Shown here: positions 1-10,451 of the stretch, one piece after another | Numbering within the stretch: the first letter of the stretch is position 1 | How the letters are laid out: each line of letters begins with the position of its first letter | Assembly: GCA_964058845.1 (NCBI GenBank) | Contig: CAXKVR010000373.1 | Location: 1-45,831 of the forward strand | DNA from: Carex sylvatica | Taxonomy: Eukaryota > Streptophyta > Magnoliopsida > Poales > Cyperaceae | Length of the DNA stretch: 45,831 nucleotides | Direction: 5' to 3' | Notes under the pieces: model-generated | Told to the model about the DNA's origin: nothing | Databases searched by the model: none | The model's input: only the letters and a program-made list of their open reading frames with translations | Translations under genes and position numbers: made by a program

Positions 1-640
1 GATTTTTGTTGGTGCTCCATTTACTAAAGTTGTAAAGTGGTAGGCATCATCAACCAACTTAATTGTTTGTGGATTGCACGGCACGGTCATCTATCTATTA
101 TTATTATTTTTTCAACAATTCGAGGAGCTACTTTTACTATTACTTTTATTAGGCCTGAAAATGAATTCGGTAAACTCTGTCCAAATCCACTCCGTATAAG
201 AATCCAAATATGGATAAACGCAACAGATAATTTTTTGGTTCCGAATTCGGATATTTATTAAATAGAGAAAATAAATCTGAATTCTATTAGAGATCATAAA
301 CAGAACGGATATACGGACCTAAAATGAAGCGGGTTACCTAACCCAAATCCGCTTTTCTTATCAAAACTAGTGTTTTTCTTACAAAGCCCTGCCTTGAACT
401 TTAATAACCCATTGTGGGACTAACTTAAGATTCTGGACCGGAGCAAATTTTTTATTTTTTTTGGCATTACTAAAAACAAGTATGTTTTGATTATAATATA
501 TGTATTATATTATATAAATGAATTATTCATATAACTTAACTTTTTATTATCACAGCAGAAAATGTTTCCCTACAAAGATAACTTCATGATCACATTACCC
601 AAGTTCATTATAGTCCCTAATTTGAACCTACAAATATAAG
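1..640. repeat. Segmental-duplication block A, copy 1 (left edge cut)
   Basis: This stretch recurs in the same orientation at about 21890-22460 plus 22793-22860, and inverted at about 33540-34680. Shared landmarks include a short segment about fitting a hook of 'ggcatcatcaaccaac', the string 'gaggagctactttta', and 'cttcatgatca' followed by 'agttcattatagtccctaat'. No convincing coding frame exists; the 60-75 residue open frames are not kept open among the three copies. The ends look like an old non-autonomous DNA element or duplicated intergenic DNA. The window starts inside the block. Confidence 0.7.
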
Positions 641-789
641 TCTACCCAAAATATGCACCTATGTCTAACAAGACATATATGCCATGTTCTTAGCTGTGTT
701 GGCCCGTACGTATACTCGGCACGCCGTGCTTTTGCAATACACTGGTTAAGAGGTGTAAACAGATTGGACACGGACAGATAAAAGCTAAA

Positions 790-940
790 TCGTATCCATA
801 TCTATTTTAAATTAATTACAATAATTGCCTTGAAAAGTCTATATATAGAAATGAATCCTTGGAGGGTACCAGCTACATCATAAACAAATCATGATAAAAT
901 AAATTCCAAAAATGTTAAAAACAAAAGCTAAGAACAAATT
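790..940 (+). pseudogene. Relic promoter and start of a sixth RALF-like-type gene copy
   Basis: The promoter and leader of the peptide-gene family are recognisable: a TATATATA box at 840-847, the leader with 'aatgaatcctt' and 'ggtaccagct', then an ATG at 912-914 in the family context 'ttccaaaaatg'. Only about six codons of exon 1 (Met-Leu-Lys-Thr-Lys-Ala) can be aligned. The sequence then runs directly into the family's downstream block at about 960, so the rest of exon 1, the intron and exon 2 are deleted. It is not a functional gene, but the promoter is well preserved and could still be transcribed. Confidence 0.7.
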
Positions 941-994
941 TAAGTAAAAATAATTATGATGTAAAAACAAATTTAAGTAAAAAAAATCATTAAA

Positions 995-1450
995 TTTTTA
1001 TTATATGAACTTTTGGCTGGATCCAAATTTATTTCTAAATTGAACACGATCTGCTAATTTATTAATTATACTGAGTCATAAAAAATAATTAAGGGAAAAA
1101 ATGATCATGCTCAGTGGCTAAGATTCTCATATTACTTTTTCAGAATAAAATGCCCTTGCTAGCCCATCTCTATCCCAAAAAAAGAGAGCAACGACTTGAG
1201 TCAACTAATCCAACAATCTAAGATCTCGCTAGTCATCTACAAAACAACCAAATAAACTTGTAGATGTATGGAAAAAAAGACAATTTTACTGAAACTTCAC
1301 TTGGACAAGAGGTCAACAGAGAAATAACAAAATAATGTACTTGACATTGCGTAGAAATTTTCTAAGATGACACTGACAGATTTGGTATAAACGGAACGAA
1401 TTAATAACAGATATATAAAGGTATATACGGAACGAATTAATAACAGATGT
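995..1450 (+). repeat. Peptide-gene downstream block, copy 1
   Basis: First of eight copies of the block that follows the peptide genes. Landmarks are 'cttttggctggatcc', 'tgctaatttattaattatac', 'actgagtca', 'agagagcaacgacttgagtc' and 'gacaattttactgaaacttc'. The others lie at about 5079-5480, 5975-6600, 10840-11170, 19225-19620 and 31480-31810, and inverted at 42640-42905 and 43905-44195. It is non-coding. It marks where duplicated units lie even when the gene is gone. Confidence 0.75.
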
Positions 1451-2154
1451 GCAACCGTGCAGAATAATTAATAACATAAAAATATAAAATATAAATCATA
1501 AAATTGATATTAATAAATCTATGTAATATTTTTGATATCCGTAATCCTTTGTTTTAATAAAATGAAATTGACTAATTCAATGCCAAAGCTCCATCTGACA
1601 AACAGAAAACTTGCAAAACTTACAATCCCAATTTGAAATAGTAAAAATTAGTTTGAACTAACTCTTTCAGGTCTCTTCCCTTGTTTCTCAATTTATGATG
1701 GAATAACAAGCAACCAAAATTACGTATCAAATTTTAAAATATTATTAAGTTTTTTAAGTATTAGTTACTAATGAATAAGTATCAATCCTAAATTTGTAAA
1801 GTATCATTATCGATTAACAATTGCTGATCAAATTTAAAAAAAATTACAAATCATTTATTAACTTCTGATTTGGTCCAAAATTTTCTTCCAATTTGACCCC
1901 CAATCTTCTAATTAACTGTCCTGAACTATGATATCTCATTGAAACAATACAAAAAAAACTATAATAATTAGTAAAATTCCCTAATTATGATCAATATTTA
2001 TTTTTGATTAACATACAAGAATATTTGTAGAACTGTAATTTACTGTCTGCTAGTAAATAGGTTTTTGAAATTCGAAATATGCACCAAAAAAAAATCACTA
2101 ATGGATTGAATATTTTATAGTTGGACTGGACTAAGCGCTAACTTAGGTCAGAAC
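1451..2154. other. AT-rich unit tail without genes
   Basis: About 700 bp of very AT-rich sequence with no open frame of note. Parts (about 1600-1690) match the tail of the gene 3 unit near 19900-19990, so this is duplicated intergenic DNA. I see no RNA gene or element ends in it. Confidence 0.6.
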
Positions 2155-2165
2155 GCTAGGCTCTT

Positions 2166-2400
2166 TTTTTTTTTTAAACCTGACAGTGACTGTTAGTTAT
2201 AGTTCATACAAAAAAAAATAATAATAATAAAAAAGAAAGAAAAATACATCAAACATACTACCAACCAACAACACAACAAAATTAAGTTAACAGTTTTGTA
2301 TCCATAGTGTGCGTTCTTGCAGCGTGCACTCTTCAATAATCTTGAGTGGTGTTTCCTTGCCCTCAAAAATCTTCTTATTTCCTCGCTTCCAAATTGACCA
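2166..2400 (-). mobile_element. 5'-truncated LINE 3' end with 11-bp target-site duplication
   Basis: On the minus strand, from 2400 downward, the frame begins Trp-Ser-Ile-Trp-Lys-Arg-Gly-Asn-Lys-Lys-Ile-Phe-Glu-Gly, the usual C-terminal motif of plant L1-type LINE ORF2 proteins, and ends at a stop about 37 codons later. A short 3' region and a poly(A) tail follow (the T run just above 2165). The insertion is bracketed by perfect 11-bp direct repeats, GCTAGGCTCTT at 2155-2165 and 2401-2411. Only about 235 bp survive, typical of 5' truncation during target-primed reverse transcription. Confidence 0.85.
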
Positions 2401-2411
2401 GCTAGGCTCTT

Positions 2412-2681
2412 GTTAAGAAAAGGGTTCAAATTAATATGGGCTTCTCTGGGCTATAATATGAAGGTCCCTGATGGACACCTATTGGGCTGCTCTCAGTGGG
2501 CTAAATCACTTAGCTGTATGATTTAAATGTATTGTGTCGCTGACAATGTGGTCTCCACTATAAGGCTTATTCCTTTTTTAAGAAGCTCAAATTAAGAAGG
2601 AACTGATGTACTGGTACCTATTGTTACTGAAGAATATCCAATGGCTCCCCCAAAGGTATGATATTATTTATTCAATAGTTT
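2412..2681. other. Duplicated intergenic block, non-coding
   Basis: Contains the motif 'gggcttctctgggct' followed by 'tgatggacacctattgggct' and 'gctctcagtgggct'. The motif recurs near 9440-9540 and 35295-35400 and inverted near 43080-43155, so it belongs to the duplicated unit that carries the peptide genes. No gene seen. Confidence 0.6.
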
Positions 2682-2927
2682 TTTTGGAAACAAGCGAGCC
2701 ACGAGCTACGTCAATGTCTGCTCGTTACCATTCAGATGGCAAAAAAAATGCAACTCGTGGTTCGCTTGCCAAAAACTCGCTCGTTGTTTACTTGGTCAGA
2801 AAACAAGCGAGCATGAGCCATGAGCCAAATTTTTAACTCGAACTGTATCGTTAGCTCGCTTGTTTTCAAAATGAACGAGCCACAAGCTACTCCTAGCTCG
2901 CCTCAGCTCAGCTCATTGCCAGCCCTA
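2682..2927. mobile_element. Decayed hAT-like MITE with AGCTCG-rich ends
   Basis: The interior is rich in AGCTCG/GAGCC motifs, as in the complete hAT-like element at 37431-37957. The right end reads 'gccagcccta', equivalent to the terminal TAGGGCTG of that element. The left terminus is not recognisable, so no target-site duplication can be assigned. I infer an old, left-truncated relative. Confidence 0.5.
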
Positions 2928-4114
2928 ATAGGAGCCAGGAAAATACTTTAAACCTAGATGGTGGGCTAAGCTTCTATAACTTTGAAAGATTCCATTTTAA
3001 CCCTTGGCCCGTTCTTGACAGCCATGTAGTCCGATGGGCATTTTAAATTCTGAAAAAACGAACAAAAAATAATGCATTGACTATTTTGTTATTGGACTAC
3101 AGATTTAATAGTGTGGGCCTCTCTGGGCTGATATTAAAGACAACAGAGGTGTACCTCGGTAGACCTAAAGGCACGGGCTTGGCCACTGATAAAGGTTCCA
3201 CCTGCATATCATTCATCTCTCTACATAAATAATATCATATCATTCATCTCTCTACATAAATATATATCTATATCTATAATTTTATAATTTTTATTTTTAA
3301 TTATTACCATATAAGATAACGGGTAAGTAATAGTCTTTACTTGTATCTTTACCCACACCAGATAAGCTAAGTAAAGAAAAATCATACCCATACCCATCTT
3401 ATTGAATATGGCACGAGTCGAATATAAAAATAAAAGAGTGTCATTAACACTTCTACATAAGAGAAAAATAACAGATCACCACACCAGGCTCTTCCAGTGC
3501 ACCTCAGTCATTTTGATTGAGATAGACATTATTCAATGAAGAAATAGTAAATGAAAAAACGACTAATGTAAGAAACAGACAACTGATGAGATTCACAAAT
3601 TGTGTCGTGCATGCAATAAACAAATTAAAATTGGAGCCAAAGATTTGTGGAACAAATTGAGTAGGGTGCACTAACGGATCGGGCCCAGCTGACCCGCATT
3701 GGCTTGGTATCATTTGCTTTACAATCAGACGCCAAAGTTGGAGATAAACACCGGAATTCCATTGTCCGTACAAACAATCTGCGAGAATCTACAATATCTA
3801 ATTGGTATGAGAAAAAAAGATGGTCCAACCAATTTTACTTTCAGAGAAAAATCACAGGCCAATCCCTTGCCACCCTATCTTAAGGAGAGAAATGTCTTCA
3901 GTCAACCAAAATCAAACAAATTAAAATCACAATCGTTGTCAAACTACAAAAGATCCTGACTTGTTCAAGCATTGCCAAAACTTGAAAAATACACCACAAC
4001 TAACAACAAGCATGGTGCAAAGTTGCATTGAAAAGTAAACAGATCGTATATTGATCGATATATTATAGCTAAATCAGACCAATATTCGTGTTTGATTGCT
4101 TGCCTTAGATAGCA
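2928..4114. other. Upstream block of gene 1 unit
   Basis: Non-coding duplicated DNA leading to gene 1. 'ccaggctcttccagt' at about 3484 and 'gggcccagctgacccgcat' at about 3682 recur at about 11638 and 11844 upstream of gene 3. 'ggagataaacac' and the following 'cttgccaccctatct' region recur upstream of genes 2 and 3. Open frames here (60-89 codons) are not conserved between copies and I do not call them genes. Confidence 0.6.
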
Positions 4115-4122
4115 TATAAATA
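4115..4122 (+). promoter_or_regulatory. TATA box of gene 1
   Basis: TATAAATA lies 73 bp upstream of the start codon. The corresponding boxes of the sister genes read TATATATA at the same relative place, followed by a conserved leader with 'ggtaccagctgca'. Confidence 0.7.
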
Positions 4123-4187
4123 GGAATAAATCCTTTCAAGGTACCAGCTGCACCATAACAGAAAACAGGATAAAACTAATTCCAAAC

Positions 4188-4686
4188 ATGTCAACAACAA
4201 AACCTCTTCGAGTTCTCTACATTCTCTTCCTATTTTTCACAAGTTCTCTTGTATTGCATTGTACCGAGGCTGCTAGAATCCTGGAAGAGAGCAAGGCTGA
4301 TGGTAAGTAATTAATTTATCTCTTGTATAGCTGGTGCATTCATTTTTTTTTTTTTTAAGTAAGCTAGTATTTAAACTGTAATTGACATGATAATTCAATG
4401 AAACTTGAACCAGTATCTTTTAATTTAATTGCACCTAATTAATAAAGTGGTATGTTGAATTTTTTAGTAATAGATAGATTGAGAGAGAGATCTTCCGTAT
4501 TTCTTTAATTTAAAGTTGCAATTTTACTTTGTCATCTCCTTATTTTCAGCAATCAACCGGCAAACAATAGGATACTATCCGGCTCCATCAAGCAATCCAC
4601 CTAGAGGCACCAATGTACCAGGCAATCCTTACACCAGACCCTGCCGTAAGTATTATAGAAATTGTCCTCCTGAAGCAAAGCCCTAG
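4188..4686 (+). CDS. Gene 1: secreted two-cysteine peptide precursor, RALF-like
   Basis: Two exons, 4188-4302 and 4550-4686, encode 83 residues. The donor is GTAAGT at 4303, the acceptor is TTTTCAG ending at 4549, and the intron is phase 1. Residues 1 to about 28 form a signal peptide: a short basic N-terminus, a hydrophobic core with Leu-Phe-Leu-Phe-Phe-Thr-Ser-Ser, and Thr-Glu-Ala before Ala-Arg. A short ArgIleLeuGluGluSerLys linker follows, then a proline-rich C-terminus with Thr-Ile-Gly-Tyr-Tyr-Pro, Asn-Pro-Tyr-Thr-Arg-Pro-Cys and a second Cys (spacing C-x6-C), ending Pro-Pro-Glu-Ala-Lys-Pro. The YxxY-like motif and NPYTR-x-C are what I associate with RALF hormones, which act on CrRLK1L receptor kinases. 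However, only one cysteine pair is present, and RALF genes are usually intronless. The start is set by the conserved leader and the shared Met-Ser-Thr-Thr-Lys beginning. The gene model is firm; the family name is moderate. Confidence 0.75.
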
Positions 4687-5078
4687 AAGAATGATGTCTG
4701 GTTACATGAAAGAGTCAGATCAAGAAGAATGCAACAACGTATTTATGTACGTGTTTAAACAATATATGAGATTTATATATGTGCTCGGTGGAGAGTATTT
4801 CATATATTAATATTGTAAAGTGTAGAATGAATTAATATATTAATATAGATTTGTGCCGAAAAACTAGTGTTCACCTGCATGCAGTAACAGTGGTCAAGCG
4901 GCCCTACTTGGCCCTTATTTGACTATCCCTAAGTAATTATGATGGTTCAAATAAATAATTGTGATGGATCATAGACTCTGCTACAGCTGACCTCTGTGAA
5001 TGATTCTGTACATCACACATAATTTTGAAATAGTGAAAATTTGTTCAAACTAATTCTTTATAATGGTCTGTTCCCCTG

Positions 5079-5480
5079 CTTCTCATCAATTTATGATGTA
5101 AAAAATTAAACTACAATTCATTAAATTATTAAATCTTAACTTCTGGCTAGATCTAAATTTATTTTAAAGTTGATCCACTGTCTGCTAATTTATTAATTAT
5201 ACTGAGTCATGAAATATACTTGAGGAAAAAAATGCCCATGCTCAGATGCTCAGATTCTCAGACTAATTTTTGAGACAAAATGCAGACCAATCCATTGCCA
5301 CCCTATTCCTATCACAAAGAGAGAGAAACCGACCACTTGAGTCAACTAATCGAACAATCTAAAATCTCTCTGTTAAGCTACAAAACATCCAAATAAACTT
5401 GTTCATATATTGACAAAAGGACAATATCACTGAAACTTCACTTTGACCTGAGGTAATAGAGAAAATGAAATCATTGAAGA
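5079..5480 (+). repeat. Peptide-gene downstream block, copy 2
   Basis: Follows gene 1 and matches the block after the other genes ('cttctggctagatc', 'ctgctaatttattaattatac', 'gagtcaactaatc', 'actgaaacttcactttgacc'). It is non-coding. Confidence 0.75.
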
Positions 5481-5773
5481 AAAAACAATAGAGATAACAT
5501 ATGTGCAACTACAAAAAAAAAATATATATTTTACAATAATAACATAAAAATAAAAAATACAAATTAAAAAAATATTAATAAATCTGTATCTGAATTAGCG
5601 CATTAATTATTCAGAAAGTAAAAATAATACTTCCAATATGAGTGGATAATATTTTAATAGTAAATTAAAAAAAATATTGTCAGATAGTATTTAAAAATAA
5701 AGTAATTTTTTTATTTGCAAGAATTAGATCATTATTTGTTAAATAGTTGGTTAGAATAATACAGCACTGTAAT

Positions 5774-5845
5774 GCACCACCACCACAACAACAACAATTA
5801 CAACAATCACAACAATCACAACAATCACAACAACAACAATAATAA
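5774..5845. repeat. CAA/ACAATC microsatellite
   Basis: A (CAC)n(CAA)n tract passes into tandem 9-mers of the form ACAATCACA and ends in (AAT)n/(TTA)n. It is a simple repeat with no function inferred. Confidence 0.9.
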
Positions 5846-5938
5846 TATTATTATTTTTATTTTTTAAATATAGAGGCTTCCATTAATCCCACCATGTATT
5901 TTAACATAATTAAATAGTCGATTTTTAAAGTTTTCAAA

Positions 5939-5990
5939 GTTCAAATAATCGATCCATTATGTTGAACGGTTTGGATTGACTATTTGAACT
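5939..5990. repeat. Short inverted repeat
   Basis: Arms of about 19 bp (AGTTCAAATAATCGATCCA and its imperfect complement) flank 'ttatgttgaacggtt'. The 'ttgaacggttt' core resembles sequence in the foldback element near 29880-30153. This is probably the tip of an old MITE. Confidence 0.55.
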
Positions 5991-6600
5991 TCTGGGTTGA
6001 TCCGATATTTTATTCAAAGTTGACACCTATCTGCTAATTGATTCTACTGAGATTTGATATATAATTAAGGAAAAAGATGCTAGTGCTCAAAGGCTGAGAG
6101 CATGAGATAACCTTTTGAGAGAAAACACAGACCAATTTCTTGCCATCCCAACCCTATCCCAAAGAGAGAGAGAGCAACGAGTTGAGTCAACTAAACCAAA
6201 AATCTAAAATTTCGCTGTAAATCTACCAAACAACCAAAGAAACTTTTATATATTGACAAAAGGACAATTTTAGTGTAACTTAACTTTGACCTGAGGACAA
6301 CAGTGAAAATGAAATCATTGAAGAAAATAACAACACGACTTGACAATGCGTACAAACTTTATCGTTGGACTACAATTGTATTTGTATTTTGTATTTGTAC
6401 ATCACTACAGATATATATAAATGTATATATGAAAGGAATAATAGATGTACAACTACAACAAAAATAAGCTTTTCACTATATTAACATAAAAATAAACAAT
6501 AAAATTTACAAAAAAATTGATATTAATAAATCAGTATGTTCTGTTTGATATTCGTAATACCTAATTTTAATAAAAGGAAATTCTCAAAGTCAATTAGGAA
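5975..6600 (+). repeat. Peptide-gene downstream block, copy 3 (no gene in front)
   Basis: A second downstream block, immediately after that of gene 1 and without its own gene. Landmarks are 'cttctgggttgatcc', 'ctgctaattgattctactga', 'agagagagcaacgagttgag' and 'atcattgaagaaaataacaa'. The two inverted copies at 42640-42905 and 43905-44195 are closer to this variant than to copy 2. Confidence 0.7.
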
Positions 6601-6649
6601 GCTTCTTTTTATAGTTAGGTAAGAACAATATCAAATACATAAACGAATT

Positions 6650-8345
6650 CTACGTATCAAAATGGATATTGCTGACCTGCTTCAGGAATTTGACATATGA
6701 GGATATACTTGTAATTGCTTCGGTGAAGGGAATGCTGATCTGCATCTGCTTCAGTGTCTCCAAGAATTCCACAAATTGTTTCTCCACCTTGTGCTTGACT
6801 TGCCTATGAGGGAATCGCGGAGATGGCTTGTAGGCTAGTGGCGCAATGTATTGTGGTTCGGATGGTCGTTCGTTTCCACCTACGGTGTCATTCTGCTCCT
6901 CCATTGGGTCTTTCTGCGCTTCGATTATGAGCGGCTTTGATGGGTGCTGCTTATATTTCATCAGAATGCGGTGGTTCTGCATGTGTCTTATGGGGGGATT
7001 GGGCATTCGAAGTCCTTTTTAAGCTGTGCCTCTCTTTAGCTTGTGTGTGATACACTTGCAAGTCTCTTTTGGATTTTTCTCGAGAGTTCTCTTCTCATTT
7101 TGGAGATGTGATCCTCCAAATCTTTGTTGTGATTTGCTAATGTTTCGATCTTTTGCGTGATGTCGGTATTTTCTTTGTCTTGCTTCTCTAGGCACCTTTC
7201 CATTAATTATGTGAGATTAGGTCTCTGCGGTTGGTTGTACTGCCTTGGCTGCTAGTTCAGTTTGAGAATAATTGTACCTTGATTGGTAATTGGGTTGTGG
7301 TTGGTAGTTCTATTGAGGTGCAATAGGTCTTGGATTGTTGGCATATGAGAAGTTTGAATGGTTTTGGTTGTTTGGGTGGTATTTGTTCTAGGCTGGTTGA
7401 GGTTGAAAGCTGTTGTGAATAGCGTTCACTTGCTCGGTTTCTCCCTCAGCTTCTACTAAATTCATACACTCTCCTGTATCATGTGTTTATCCACCATATC
7501 CACAAGATGTTGCTGCGTTGACTACTGCTACCGTTTGCTGCATAGATTGGTTGTTGAGTGCCGTATTCAATACATCAATATTTGCGTTTAGCTCGGTGAG
7601 TACTTTGCGTTGACTGTAAACATTAAGGTGTTATGTTTGACTTCTTACGCTCCGTGGTCCAATCTCTTCGATGAGGTTGTATGCATCGTCAGGTCGCTCC
7701 TTCTGCAGAAGCATCAATAGACAACTTAGCGGTGGGGGTTAAACCATCATAAGTTGGGACTATTAACCATTTCTCTAAACCATGATGTGAACAACACCTT
7801 AACATATCCTTGTATCTATCCCATGCTTCACACAAATTCACCCTCTTTTTGTTCAAAGTTAGCAATTGCATTTCTTAACATTGAAATTTTGGAAGGTGTA
7901 AAATATTTTGCAATAAAGACATTGAACAATTGGTTCCAAGTTTGAATAGAGTTAGGCGGTAATAAGAATAACCATGCCATAGTCCTATCTCTTATTGAAA
8001 ATTGAAAGAGCCTTAGCCTGACTGCATCAATAGACCACTTAACTCCATTGATCCTAATCGTCTCGCATATTCCAATTAAGATTGATAGATGAAGATGCAG
8101 ACCTTCATGTTCAAGTCGTCTTCCAATGAAGATTGACAGATTAAGATGCGGACCTTGACCTTTATGTTCTAGTCCTCCGAATTGTTGTGGTGAAACCATG
8201 TTGACAAGTCCAGGATTGATCTCCAAATTTTGGGGTGCAACTGTTGGTAGATCATGCTTCAGATTGGATCATTACCACGCGGCATGATATAGTCTCTCAT
8301 CAGTTTTGGTCTTATTGCGTTTGTATTTTAACCAGTGTTTCCTTG
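6650..8345 (-). pseudogene. Ty3/Gypsy (Athila/Tat-like) gag relic
   Basis: Read on the minus strand from 8345 to 6650 this is a degenerate Gypsy gag. The capsid part contains AspAlaValArgLeuArgLeuPheGlnPheSer, then AlaTrpLeu, 'TrpAsnGlnLeu', 'AlaLysTyrPhe' and LeuCysGluAlaTrpAspArg followed by CysSerHisHisGlyLeu. A relic zinc knuckle (Cys-Gly-Tyr-Gly near 7495) follows, and the C-terminus has IleProPheThrGluAla and SerTyrValLysPheLeu. Several stops and frame changes break it, and a capsid segment (about 8065-8170) is locally duplicated. Protease, reverse transcriptase and integrase are absent and no LTR is seen. Known Athila/Tat gags share this motif order, so I assign the lineage by inference. 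Confidence 0.8.
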
Positions 8346-8573
8346 ACATCCATCATTGTTGTTGATCGGTGGATTCGGTGGATCTTCCCCATTGAAATTT
8401 TAAATCAATAGTGTCTTCATAAAAGCAAATAGTAATCACTTCCTCCTTTAATGACGGCCAGTGTATCTGAAGAAATTCATTCGGGAGCCCATCAGGCCCC
8501 GATGCCTTATTTCTTGCTAAATGACATGCATCATTGTTGTTGATCGGTGGATTCGGTGGATCTTCCCGATTGA
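8345..8573. repeat. 52-bp direct repeats around the LINE scrap
   Basis: 8345-8396 and 8522-8573 are nearly identical (a couple of mismatches). Both read, on the minus strand, Glu-Asp-Pro-Pro-Asn-Pro-Pro-Ile-Asn-Asn-Asn of the gag N-terminus. The repeats are far longer than ordinary LINE target duplications. Confidence 0.75.
8397..8521 (-). mobile_element. LINE reverse-transcriptase scrap inside the Gypsy gag
   Basis: The minus strand encodes Lys-Ala-Ser-Gly-Pro-Asp-Gly-Leu-Pro-Asn-Glu-Phe, the SGPDG block at the start of LINE reverse transcriptases, followed by a Trp-Pro region. It is about 125 bp, with no poly(A), so it is internal to ORF2 rather than a 3' end. It is flanked by direct repeats of the surrounding gag-like sequence at 8345-8396 and 8522-8573. 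Confidence 0.65.
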
Positions 8574-9535
8574 ATTGTAAAATAGAATATAAGTAATGGA
8601 TAAATTATTCGGATAGTACTTAATTGGAATATATAGTATAATTTTTATTATTAATATTGATGGTTTTTTTTTTTTTGAGATATAAATCATTCCGTCAATT
8701 TCGAAATTTATTCCGTTTCATATCTAAAGAATGAATAATATTTTTTGCTTCATATTTCCGACAATTTAAATATTAAATAAATTGTTACTACCTGGTATGC
8801 TACCAAAAGCAAGGAACTAGCAGCGAGGCTCAAGTCAAGTGGAAACTATTACAAAAAGTCCTCTCTTGAAAAATTCTAAACGGTTCCAGTGAGTACACCT
8901 AATAGATAATGTCGGTGGTGCGTGTGATATCTGCAAATTAACGCAACTAAAAATTTATCATAACGATCCTATTAATTTATTATAAGTCATACAACAGGAC
9001 CCCTATTGGCTATTCAAAAAAGAAAAGGTCATACAACTGAAATTTGATGTACTGGAATATTTGTGTATATTTTATTATTTTAGCTTAGTTAAATTTCCTT
9101 ATTCTCCTTATTTTACTTTTTGGGTAACATAAAAATAATATTTGTTAAACTGTTATTTAATTTCTTCTATATAAAGTAGGTATATATCAGCTTTCCATCA
9201 AAATGAGATAGTTAATTGATTAATTAGCTCAAAACAAACAAAAAAACAATGTACTATCCAATTTGCTTCAAGCGAGGCGCATCTGATTTGCTTCATGATC
9301 CGTGTGTTCCACTTCAATATCCGTGTGTACCGCTTCAAAATTCATGCATATCAATGGAGCACGGATCATCAAACGAACCGGATGGTTCCAAGTGGGCATT
9401 AGACTGATTTGGGTTTCCAAAACACAGATTTGGGTTCTTTGAAAATGAATTAATAAGGGCTTCTTTGGGTGAATATGAAAGAGTAGTAACTGTCCTGTGG
9501 GCCCGATGAACACTAATTAGGCTGCTCTCAGTGGG
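8574..9535. other. Upstream part of gene 2 unit, non-coding
   Basis: No gene is supported. The stretch near 8620-8930 (for example 'actattacaaaaagtc') matches that near 29190-29400 upstream of gene 4, so genes 2 and 4 share a longer duplicated upstream region. The stretch at 9440-9540 carries the 'gctgctctcagtgggct' block seen in other units. Confidence 0.55.
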
Positions 9536-9906
9536 CTATTTCAGATGCCAAACTTGGAGATAAACACTCGAAGTCCATACAAACAACTTCTGTAAATATA
9601 CCATGTTTAATTGAAAAGAAAAAGACAAAAAAGATGGTCCAACCAATTTTTCTTGTAGAGAAAAATTACAGGCCAATCCCTTGCCACCCTTTCTGAAGGA
9701 GAGAATTGTCTTCAGCCAATTAATCAAACAAATTAATATCACAATCGTTGTCAAACTACAAAAGATCCTGACTTATACATGCATTGCCAAGAACAAAAAA
9801 ATGCACCATAACTAACGACAAGTGTGCTGAAAAGTTGCATTGACCTGAGGTAAACGGAAGATCATATCTATTTTTCAATTAATTGTAATAATTGCCTGGG
9901 AAAGTC

Positions 9907-9915
9907 TATATATAA
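9907..9915 (+). promoter_or_regulatory. TATA box of gene 2
   Basis: TATATATAA lies about 70-75 bp before the start codon in the family context 'aaagtcTATATATA...gaatgaatccttg'. Confidence 0.75.
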
Positions 9916-9982
9916 GAATGAATCCTTGAAGGGTACCAGCTGCATTATAAAACAAAGGAGTAGAATAAAATAAATTTCCAAA

Positions 9983-10451
9983 ATGTCAACAACAAAAGCA
10001 CTCCCAGTAGTTCTCTGCATTCTCTTCCTATTTTTCACTAGCTCTCTCCTATTGCCTAGTACCAATGCTGCTCGAACTCTGGAAGAGAGCAAGGATCGTA
10101 GTAAGTTATCTTTCTCTTTCTTAATGAATAGTTGGTGTATTCTTTTTTAAATAAGGAAGTATTCACACATTAATTGACTTATAATTCAATGAAACTCTTG
10201 AACCAGTATCTTTTAATTTGCTCCTAATTATTTAAGTGGCAAGTTGAATTTTTTTGTAATAGATAAAGTGAGAGAGATATGTTCCGTAATTCTTTCATTA
10301 TTAGTAAATTAATAATTGCAAATCTACTTTGTCAGCAATCAGCTATCCAGGTGTCACAACACCAGGCACAAATATCCCAGGCCAGCCTTACACTGGACAC
10401 TGCAAGTATTATCATAATTGTCATAGTTATCCTCCTCCAGCAAAGCCGTAG
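9983..10451 (+). CDS. Gene 2: secreted two-cysteine peptide precursor, RALF-like
   Basis: Exons 9983-10100 and 10336-10451 encode 77 residues. The intron is phase 1, with donor GTAAGT at 10101 and acceptor AG at 10334-10335. Exon 1 encodes the family signal peptide, with one extra Val compared with its sisters (Pro-Val-Val-Leu-Cys), ending Thr-Asn-Ala before Ala-Arg-Thr-Leu-Glu-Glu-Ser-Lys. Exon 2 encodes Ile-Ser-Tyr-Pro-Gly, a Pro/Gly/Thr-rich stretch, Gln-Pro-Tyr-Thr-Gly-His-Cys and a second Cys at C-x5-C, ending Pro-Pro-Pro-Ala-Lys-Pro. Ile-Ser-Tyr recalls the YISY receptor-contact motif of RALFs. The acceptor region has lost about 15 bp of pyrimidine-rich tract present in genes 1 and 4, so splicing may be weaker. 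The conserved arginine before the first Cys (Thr-Arg-Pro-Cys elsewhere) is missing here. Confidence 0.72.

Noticed and set aside
5774..5845. Possible CRISPR-like array
   Set aside because: It is a simple CAA/ACAATC microsatellite without unique spacers in a plant sequence.
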